Shown: positions 57,785-64,000 of the stretch, one piece after another | Layout of the letters: each line of letters opens with the position of its first letter | How positions within the stretch are numbered: the first letter of the stretch is position 1 | Program-made: the position numbers and the translations under genes | Source of the DNA: Kaistella carnis | GTDB lineage: Bacteria; Bacteroidota; Bacteroidia; Flavobacteriales; Weeksellaceae | Reading direction: 5' to 3' | NCBI RefSeq assembly: GCF_003860585.1 | Contig: NZ_CP034159.1 | Span: 1,922,001-1,986,000, forward strand | DNA length: 64,000 nucleotides | Notes under the pieces: model-generated | Seen by the model: only the letters and a program-made list of their open reading frames with translations | The model's database searches: none | What the model was told of the DNA's origin: nothing

Positions 57785-57831
57785 ATTTAGATAAAAAGGA
57801 AATCCAATAAAGACTTCTACATTCTAAAAAA

Positions 57832-58134
57832 TCACTCCAAACCTGCTACTCCCAATTTGATCATTTTTATAGAAAGATCTTTTCTGTTCCCATAGGTATC
57901 GAAAACTGCATCTTCACTTAAAACACCACGCGGTAAATCTTGCGGAATGATTTGCAGACGGTCGTCTTCAAGATCTTTTCCTCTTTCTTCACTGGTATAA
58001 TAATTCATCAAATCATTAAAATCTTGCTGATTCTGCTCCCACTTTTCGAGTAATTTTTCCATTTCTGAAATCAGTTCATCCGTGCGGTTCAGAATGTTTT
58101 CCATTTTAGTAATATTTTCAAGACGTTTTTCCAT
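57832..58134 (-). CDS. DUF4298-family small protein
   Basis: A 100-residue acidic helical protein: LNRTDELISEMEKLLEKWEQ forms a coiled-coil-like helix, and the C-terminus has GVLSEDAVFDTYGNRKDL. This pattern agrees with DUF4298, whose function is unknown. It is on the minus strand within the polysaccharide locus and is unlikely to be part of it. No signal peptide. Confidence 0.72.
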   Translation of the reverse strand: MEKRLENITKMENILNRTDELISEMEKLLEKWEQNQQDFNDLMNYYTSEERGKDLEDDRLQIIPQDLPRGVLSEDAVFDTYGNRKDLSIKMIKLGVAGLE

Positions 58135-58191
58135 TCAATTTTATTTTAGAATTAAATATACGGATAACTTTTCTCAACTGACCCGCTTTAT

Positions 58192-58199
58192 TATCTTTG
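58192..58199 (+). promoter_or_regulatory. Putative -7 element for the GT4-sulfatase unit
   Basis: TATCTTTG fits TAnnTTTG and predicts a start near 58206, only about 9 nt before TTG 58215. This argues against the upstream TTG (58197) as start codon, because it overlaps this box. Confidence 0.5.
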
Positions 58200-58214
58200 C
58201 AGAAACACAATCGT

Positions 58215-59366
58215 TTGAAAAAGAAAATCCTCATCAGAATCGGTTCCCTGCGTCATGGCGGCGCAGAAAAAGTATTGGTGACTTTTCTAAAAAACTTACC
58301 CAAAGACAAATATGAAATCGACCTTTTATTGAATTTACATTCGGGGAAATATCTGAAAGAAGTTCCGAGTTGGGTCAATATTTTATACTTGAATAAAGGG
58401 GAAATGATCACTACCAATCGGATTCAGGATTTACCGGTGAAAGCTTTCCGTGTTTTGTATCAAAAAATTCTGAAAATGTTTCCTCAAATTCTTTACCAAT
58501 TTATCTTAAAAGGTAAAAAATACGATATCGAATTTGCTGCGATCCATGGAATGCGCGATGAAATATTAAATTCACCGTTAAAGTTTTCAAAAAAATTAAT
58601 TTGGATTCATAATGATTTAAAGAAAACAGAATTTCATAATTATACTGACAAAGAATTTAGAAAGTTTTTTGGGTTCGATAAAATCATGGTGATCTCAGAA
58701 AAAATTAAACAGGATTTCGAAACAATAGCAATAACTGAAGAAGAAAAAGATAAAATTGTAAGAATTTACAATCCATTAGATACAAAAGAAATTTTATCAA
58801 AATCAAAATTAGAACTCAAGAATTATAATTTTGATAAACGTGCAAAAACTTTTGTTTCAGTCGGCACCGTTTTTCCTCAAAAAGGATTTGACCGGTTATT
58901 AAAAGCTCATAAAAGACTTCTTTATGAAGGTTTAAATCATAAAATTCTCATTCTTGGCGATGGTTACGATTTTGAAAATCTAAAAAACTTAAAAAAAGAA
59001 TTGGGAGTTGCGGGAACGGTGACGTTGCTGGGTTTTACTGATAATCCTTATCCCTACTTTAAAAAAGCTGATTTCTATATTTTGAGTTCAAGATATGAAG
59101 GATTTCCCACTGTTTTATTTGAAGCCATCACTTTGAAGAAGAAGATTATCGCAACCGATGTTTCCGGGGTTCGCGAAATGCTGGAAGAGGGAAAACTGGG
59201 ACTTATTGTCGATAATTCGGAAAACGGAATTTATGAAGGAATGAAAAAAGCTTTACAAAACGACCCTATCTTTGACACCTACACTGAAAGCCTGATAAAT
59301 TATAATATGCCATTTGACCTGGAAAACTCTGTAAAAATAATCACTGAGATAATTGATACTATTTAA
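58215..59366 (+). CDS. GT4-family glycosyltransferase
   Basis: A 383-residue GT-B enzyme: KILIRIGSLRHGGAEKVL at the N-terminus, FVSVGTVFPQKGFDRLL at the start of the second domain and SSRYEGFPTVLFEAITLKKK as the donor-binding E-x7-E region. No ATG exists near the 5' end. TTG 58215 is preferred over TTG 58197 because it gives the expected MKKKILIRIG start and lies after a promoter box. It shares a stop/start overlap (TAATG) with the next gene. Confidence 0.84.
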   Translation: MKKKILIRIGSLRHGGAEKVLVTFLKNLPKDKYEIDLLLNLHSGKYLKEVPSWVNILYLNKGEMITTNRIQDLPVKAFRVLYQKILKMFPQILYQFILKGKKYDIEFAAIHGMRDEILNSPLKFSKKLIWIHNDLKKTEFHNYTDKEFRKFFGFDKIMVISEKIKQDFETIAITEEEKDKIVRIYNPLDTKEILSKSKLELKNYNFDKRAKTFVSVGTVFPQKGFDRLLKAHKRLLYEGLNHKILILGDGYDFENLKNLKKELGVAGTVTLLGFTDNPYPYFKKADFYILSSRYEGFPTVLFEAITLKKKIIATDVSGVREMLEEGKLGLIVDNSENGIYEGMKKALQNDPIFDTYTESLINYNMPFDLENSVKIITEIIDTI

Positions 59367-60859
59367 TGAAAAAAACAATTCTTCTTTTAGCGCTAGTGAC
59401 AATACTCTACCTCCTAGGTTTCTTTTTAGCCTTTTCGTATCTTTTTGAAGCACTTACTCCAGGTAAACTTTTAGATTTAAGCCGAAATATTGTCGAATAC
59501 AGCGTCATGTTTGTGTCACTGATTATATTTTGCAGTGTTCTTCTAAAAAATAAGTTTACTTCGGTCATCGCCTATATTTTAATTTTTTTAGCTACGCTCA
59601 ATTTTGGATTATCAATTGGCGCTGCCCTAATTTATAAGTCAGATGTAAATATCGGTATGATTCTGAGTATCATGGATACGAACATTAATGAGGCTGTAAG
59701 TATGTCAACCATGTTTATTCTTCCATCCGTTATAGGATTAATTATGTTGGCGCTTTCCATACATTGTGCGATCACCATTAAAAATACCATTCGTCTTAAC
59801 TGGAAAACAGCAGTAATTTCATCTTTGTGGATTTTAATGCCTTTCATTTTCTTTATGAAACATAAGTATATCAGTAACAAAGGCGGGGGAAAAATGATAA
59901 AAAATGTTTTTTATTTATCAAATTATATTGATCAGTCTTTACAGATTAGAAAGGAATCAGAGGAAATCTCAGCAGTTCAACCATCGTTTGATGTTCAGAA
60001 AATTGACGAAGGCGTTCAAAATATTATTTTGATTATTGGGGAGTCCGCTAGAAAACAAAATTTTTCCCTTTACGGATATCATAAAAAAACTACTCCTTAT
60101 GAGGATGCCGAGAAAAAGAATATGCTATTATTTGAAAACGCCGTTTCGCCTGCGGGAATAACAAATCTAAGTGTACCATTGGTTTTGTCAACGGTTGAGC
60201 CCAGTGAATTTCAAGCTCATTTTAATAAAATTTCAGATAATATCATAAACCTCTCAAATCATGTAGGTTACAAAACATCTTGGATCAGTATGCAGGGAGC
60301 TGCCCGCGGAATAACTAGTATTGCCAATATGGCCGCCTATAAAAAATGGTTAAATGGCTATGATGAGGTTTCAATTTCACATTTTAAAGAGATTTATAAT
60401 CCCAAAACTAAGAATTTGGTCGTCATTCATTTAAATGGAAGTCATCCAAATCCTTGCGACAGAATTCCGCCGGAGGAAAAATCAGATAAACTAAACTGTT
60501 ATGATCAATCGATTCAGTATACCGATAAACTCCTCGGACAAGTTTTTAAATTTTCAAAAAAGAATAATACCGTTGTTATTTATTTCTCGGATCACGGAGT
60601 TAAAATAAAGGGAAATAAATTTCTTCACACTGACTCAAAAGAATCAACGCAAGTTCCTTTTTTCATATGGTATTCAGATGACATTGCAGACAAATACAGA
60701 GAAATAGGAACTGTGAACCAAGTAACACAGACCACTAAAATTTTCCCTTTAATCTCAAGATTTATGGGTTTAAAAGAACCGGAGAAATACAAGGACGAAA
60801 GATTAAAATATTTAAAATTAGATTTAAGCGTCATTCCGTATTCTGAATTAAAAGAATAA
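59366..60859 (+). CDS. Phosphoethanolamine transferase-like sulfatase-fold protein
   Basis: A 497-residue inner-membrane enzyme. Five N-terminal transmembrane segments (to about residue 170) are followed by a periplasmic sulfatase-type domain: IIGESARKQNFSLYGY with E226 as metal ligand, then AGITNLSVP with a likely nucleophilic Thr, and YFSDHGVK with metal-binding Asp-His. The layout is that of EptA/CptA/OpgE enzymes, which move phosphoethanolamine from lipid to sugar. The target here may be lipid A, core or the locus polysaccharide. It is coupled to the GT4 gene. Confidence 0.85.
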   Translation: MKKTILLLALVTILYLLGFFLAFSYLFEALTPGKLLDLSRNIVEYSVMFVSLIIFCSVLLKNKFTSVIAYILIFLATLNFGLSIGAALIYKSDVNIGMILSIMDTNINEAVSMSTMFILPSVIGLIMLALSIHCAITIKNTIRLNWKTAVISSLWILMPFIFFMKHKYISNKGGGKMIKNVFYLSNYIDQSLQIRKESEEISAVQPSFDVQKIDEGVQNIILIIGESARKQNFSLYGYHKKTTPYEDAEKKNMLLFENAVSPAGITNLSVPLVLSTVEPSEFQAHFNKISDNIINLSNHVGYKTSWISMQGAARGITSIANMAAYKKWLNGYDEVSISHFKEIYNPKTKNLVVIHLNGSHPNPCDRIPPEEKSDKLNCYDQSIQYTDKLLGQVFKFSKKNNTVVIYFSDHGVKIKGNKFLHTDSKESTQVPFFIWYSDDIADKYREIGTVNQVTQTTKIFPLISRFMGLKEPEKYKDERLKYLKLDLSVIPYSELKE

Positions 60860-60890
60860 ATCTTATCTTTAATCCGCTAGCTTTGTCCTA

Positions 60891-61445
60891 ATGCATAATA
60901 AAACTCCCCTTCAAAAAGATTTCTATCGCGAAAGCGGGCAATGGCTTTCCACTTTTCAAATGTGGAAAAAATGCTTCAGTCCCAATCTGCATTTCATCTA
61001 TCTTTTAAGAACAGCGCAAAAACATCCTAAAAGCTCCTTCTCAGGAAAAATCTGGCGTTTGATTTTACGACATTATCAAATAAAATATGGTTTTCAGATC
61101 TACCCGGAAACTCAGATTGGGGAAGGTTTATATCTCGGACATTGGGGAGCGCTGGTTATTAATCCAAAAGCAAAAATCGGAAAAAACTGTAATATCGCCC
61201 AGGGTGTGACGATCGCACAAGCCAATCGCGGTAAAAACGAAGGCGTGCCGGAAATTGGCGATGAGGTTTGGATTGGCCCCAACGCTGTTATCGTTGGGAA
61301 AATAATCATTGGAAACAATGTTTTGATCGCGCCAAATGCCTACGTCAATTTTGATGTGCCTTCACATTCCGTTGTTGTCGGAAATCCCGGCAATATTGTC
61401 CCCAACACGCAAGCTACAGAAGGTTACATCAATCATAAAATCTAA
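60891..61445 (+). CDS. Serine acetyltransferase-like hexapeptide protein
   Basis: A 184-residue protein with a helical N-terminal part (about 1-70) and a left-handed beta-helix at 75-165 (IGEGLYLGHWGALVINPKAK, IGDEVWIGPNAVIVG). The fold and GHWGALVI segment resemble CysE-type acetyltransferases found in polysaccharide loci. There they probably acetylate sugars rather than serine. It is the last gene of the locus, 31 bp after the phosphoethanolamine transferase-like gene. Confidence 0.78.
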   Translation: MHNKTPLQKDFYRESGQWLSTFQMWKKCFSPNLHFIYLLRTAQKHPKSSFSGKIWRLILRHYQIKYGFQIYPETQIGEGLYLGHWGALVINPKAKIGKNCNIAQGVTIAQANRGKNEGVPEIGDEVWIGPNAVIVGKIIIGNNVLIAPNAYVNFDVPSHSVVVGNPGNIVPNTQATEGYINHKI

Positions 61446-61571
61446 AATTCTTACTATTAAATTTTGTTAATTTCTCTTTTTTTTATTTTCTAAACAATAC
61501 TTTTGCATCGTTATAAATCTGAAAACTAATTAAACGATTCCGTTTAATATTAACTTTTGACTATTATACAC

Positions 61572-62252
61572 ATGAAAAAATCGTACGAAGCTATTTTTGA
61601 AAACAACAAGAAATGGGTAGAATCTAAACTGGCTCAGGATAAAGAGTTTTTTAAGACTTTATCTTCTACACAGACGCCGGAATTTCTTTACATCGGTTGT
61701 TCAGATAGTCGCGTTTCTGCAGAGGAAATGATGGGTATGAAACCTGGTGAGCTCTTTGTTCATCGTAATATTGCTAATGTAGTCAACAGTTTAGATATGA
61801 GTTCAACAGCAGTAATTCAGTACGCTGTGGAACATTTGAAAGTGAAACATATTATCGTTTGTGGACATTACGGCTGTGGCGGAGTAAAAGCCGCACTTAC
61901 CCCGCAGGATCTCGGATTACTGAATCCTTGGCTGCGAAATATTCGGGACGTTTACCGCTTGCATCAGACAGAATTAGATGCTATTGAAGATGAACAAAAA
62001 CGTTACGATCGAGTTGTAGAACTTAATGTGCAGGAACAATGCATCAACGTTATTAAAATGGCAGTGGTGCAGGAACAGTACTTAATCGATGAATATCCTA
62101 TTGTTCATGGGTGGGTTTTCGATTTAAGAACGGGTAACATTATCGATTTAGAAATTGATTTTGAGAAAATCTTGAAAGACATTCAAAAAATATATAACCT
62201 TACCAATTCTGATTGGGTGATGAGCAGATTAAATAATAAAAACCTCATCTAA
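61572..62252 (+). CDS. can: Beta-class carbonic anhydrase
   Basis: Interconverts CO2 and bicarbonate with a zinc centre. The 226 residues show the full metal and catalytic set: CSDSRV (Cys and Asp-Arg dyad) and CGHYGCGGV (His, Cys). Start at ATG 61572; an in-frame TTG at 61557 is less likely. Length matches the beta class. It precedes a small secreted protein and a SulP transporter, a combination that fits bicarbonate supply. Confidence 0.95.
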   Translation: MKKSYEAIFENNKKWVESKLAQDKEFFKTLSSTQTPEFLYIGCSDSRVSAEEMMGMKPGELFVHRNIANVVNSLDMSSTAVIQYAVEHLKVKHIIVCGHYGCGGVKAALTPQDLGLLNPWLRNIRDVYRLHQTELDAIEDEQKRYDRVVELNVQEQCINVIKMAVVQEQYLIDEYPIVHGWVFDLRTGNIIDLEIDFEKILKDIQKIYNLTNSDWVMSRLNNKNLI

Positions 62253-62269
62253 CTTGTAGCAGTTTCTAT

Positions 62270-62563
62270 ATGAAATTTTGGAGTATTCTTACATTAACGG
62301 TCTTTTTGAATTTTATGGCTTTACCCAGTATGGCCACTATTTTCGATTGGGATTTTTCGACGACTAATGTAGTACTCTCTGAAGAAGAAACCCAGCACGC
62401 TCCTTTAGTCATCAACGAAAAAACCGTTCCCAAAACGTTGAACGTTCATGATTTTATCAAATTCTTTGAAACCGATTTACTCGTTAAATCTTTCATTCCA
62501 GCAGATGATTCTATTCATCTGTCGCCTTTTCTCAGTATTTTTTCTCCACCTCCGAATGCTTAA
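62270..62563 (+). CDS. Small exported protein between carbonic anhydrase and SulP transporter
   Basis: A 97-residue protein with a signal peptide (MKFWSILTLTVFLNFMALPSMA). The mature part is about 75 residues, acidic, and ends FLSIFSPPPNA. I recall small Bacteroidetes exported proteins with a similar proline-rich end, but I cannot name a family. It lies 17 bp after can and 142 bp before the SulP gene, so it is probably in the same unit. No function can be stated. Confidence 0.65.
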   Translation: MKFWSILTLTVFLNFMALPSMATIFDWDFSTTNVVLSEEETQHAPLVINEKTVPKTLNVHDFIKFFETDLLVKSFIPADDSIHLSPFLSIFSPPPNA

Positions 62564-62705
62564 TTTTTTATCGTAAAAAAGTAGAAACACTCATTTCATC
62601 AAGATTTTGAGCAGATTCTATTTTGATTTTAAATTAAAACAATCTTGTGTTTTGATCACACTTTCCGGTGTTCTGATCACAACACCCAAATACTTTTTCA
62701 AAAAA

Positions 62706-64000
62706 ATGAAAAAAGCAATATTAGCATTCGGAGGAATTAAAGAAAATTTCCCTTCAGGACTCGTGGTCTTTTTAGTTGCGCTTCCACTTTGTTTAGGAAT
62801 CGCTCTGGCTTCGGGCGCACCACCACTTTCCGGGATTATCGCCGGTATCATTGGTGGTTTGGTAATAGGATTCTTAAGTAATTCTAACATCTCAGTTTCT
62901 GGTCCTGCAGCGGGCTTAAGCGCTATTGTTCTTACAGCAATTACCGATTTAGGAGCATTTGAACTTTTTCTGTGTGCCGGAATTATTGCCGGAGCACTAC
63001 AACTGATCTTAGGATTTATTCGAGCCGGCAGTATTTCAAATTACTTTCCCAACAATGTTATTGAAGGAATGTTGGCGGGGATCGGAATCATTATAATTTT
63101 AACACAGATACCGCACGCTTTAGGTTTCGATAAAGATTTCGAGGGAAATGAAAGTCTTTTCGTAAACGGTTTTAATCCCACCTATTTTACAGAATTACTT
63201 TCCGGCATTAACCCCGGCGCGATCATCATCACCACTGTTTCGATAGGAATTCTTTTGGCGTGGGATCGTTTTCCTGCCTTAAAAAAGCTGAAAATGATTC
63301 CCGGAGCTTTAGTTGCTGTGGTGGTCGGCATTTTACTTAATTTTATTTTTAAGATCTCCGGGAGCTCTTTAGCCATCGGCGCGGACCATTTGGTTTCACT
63401 ACCCGTACCACAAAACGTGGATGATTTTAAAAACATGATTGTCTTTCCGAATGTACAGGGATTTCTTGATCCCAAAGTTTGGATAGTCGGAGCCACAATC
63501 GCTATCGTAGCGTCGATCGAAACACTTTTATGCATTGAAGCATCAGATAGATTAGATACGCACAGAAGAACAACAGACACAAATCTTGAGCTTAAAGCGC
63601 AGGGAATCGGAAATCTTATCAGCGCTGCAATTGGTGGGCTTCCCATGACTTCTGTCGTAGTAAGAAGTTCTGCAAATGCCGCGGCCGGTGCAACAACAAA
63701 AGTTTCGGCCATGATTCATGGTGCACTTTTATTAATCTGCGTTCTTTCAATTCCTTTTATTTTGAATTTAATTCCGTTGGCAACTTTGGCTGCAGTTTTA
63801 ATTCTAGTCGGTTATAAACTCGCGAAACCTGCCACCATTATGCATTTTTGGAAAAAAGGAAAATATCAGTTCATCCCGTTTATTGCGACGGTTTTGGCCG
63901 TAGTATTCCTTGATTTATTAAAAGGAGTGGGGATCGGTTTACTCATTTCTGTTTTCTACATTTTACAGGGAAATATGAAGAGAGCTTACTATTTAAGTCG
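62706..64000 (+). CDS. SulP-family anion transporter, 5' part (cut by window edge)
   Basis: Inner-membrane transporter of the SLC26/SulP family; 431 residues are visible. It starts at ATG 62706 (MKKAILAFGGIKENFPSG). About ten hydrophobic segments are visible, including FLVALPLCLGIALASGAPP and SNSNISVSGPAAGLSAI, the SulP substrate-site region. The frame is open to the window end, so a C-terminal STAS domain, if any, is outside. Location after a carbonic anhydrase gene makes bicarbonate or another anion plausible; sulfate is also possible. Confidence 0.9.
   Translation, partial: MKKAILAFGGIKENFPSGLVVFLVALPLCLGIALASGAPPLSGIIAGIIGGLVIGFLSNSNISVSGPAAGLSAIVLTAITDLGAFELFLCAGIIAGALQLILGFIRAGSISNYFPNNVIEGMLAGIGIIIILTQIPHALGFDKDFEGNESLFVNGFNPTYFTELLSGINPGAIIITTVSIGILLAWDRFPALKKLKMIPGALVAVVVGILLNFIFKISGSSLAIGADHLVSLPVPQNVDDFKNMIVFPNVQGFLDPKVWIVGATIAIVASIETLLCIEASDRLDTHRRTTDTNLELKAQGIGNLISAAIGGLPMTSVVVRSSANAAAGATTKVSAMIHGALLLICVLSIPFILNLIPLATLAAVLILVGYKLAKPATIMHFWKKGKYQFIPFIATVLAVVFLDLLKGVGIGLLISVFYILQGNMKRAYYLS

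Noticed and set aside
58197..58214. Upstream TTG as start of the GT4 gene
   Set aside because: It overlaps the TATCTTTG promoter box and would lie before the expected transcription start.
63182..63712. 176-codon minus-strand frame at the window end
   Set aside because: It is antisense to the SulP transporter, whose frame is open and conserved through the whole stretch.

Overview
This window is a piece of chromosome from a member of the Flavobacteriia, most likely a Weeksellaceae relative of Chryseobacterium or Kaistella. The signs are low G+C, Bacteroidetes promoters (TTG, about 19-20 bp, TAnnTTTG) ahead of clpB and rimP, a type IX secretion sorting domain, a SusC/SusD pair, bacillithiol synthesis (bshC), a GYDIA-type GHMP kinase and an IPExxxVDY-family protein next to pyk. 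No rRNA, tRNA or CRISPR array was seen.

Layout. 1-4.6 kb: 5' part of clpB, then a shortened phenylacetate cluster (paaE, a small unknown gene, paaA, but no paaBCD) and a formimidoylglutamase. 4.8-12.6 kb: a GEVED/T9SS secreted protein, then acpP-fabF-rnc-orf-pyk and an unknown 400-residue protein. 12.6-21.4 kb, mostly minus strand: groSL, an M1 peptidase, HupE/DUF6702, AcpH, a BSP-type metalloprotease lipoprotein whose start seems to be ATA, and radA. 21.5-35.3 kb, minus strand: pckA, GHMP kinase, fabD, a LysM/PBP1-like protein, bshC, a porin and an orphan susC-susD pair. 35.5-40.4 kb: rimP-nusA-infB, with a terminator-like hairpin and an 11-codon ORF in its leader.

40.5-61.4 kb is a surface polysaccharide locus on the plus strand, except for two inverted glycosyltransferases. 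It holds ugd, a Wzm/Wzt-type ABC exporter, an rffA-GT56 pair pointing to a 4-acetamido-4,6-dideoxygalactose residue, glycosyltransferases of GT2 and GT4 type, hexapeptide acyltransferases, a GNAT protein, a polysaccharide deacetylase and a phosphoethanolamine-transferase-like protein. No polymerase (Wzy) or flippase (Wzx) is recognised, so export was presumably by the ABC route. The ATPase gene wzt is interrupted by a 984-bp IS982-family element with perfect 17-bp inverted repeats and an 8-bp target duplication. Removing it restores a 422-codon frame.

61.5-64 kb: beta-carbonic anhydrase, a small secreted protein and the 5' part of a SulP transporter, probably a CO2/bicarbonate module. The strongest observations are the IS-split wzt, the rimP-nusA-infB leader attenuator candidate, the ATA-start lipoprotein, a folded intergenic element at 17.4 kb and the truncated paa cluster.
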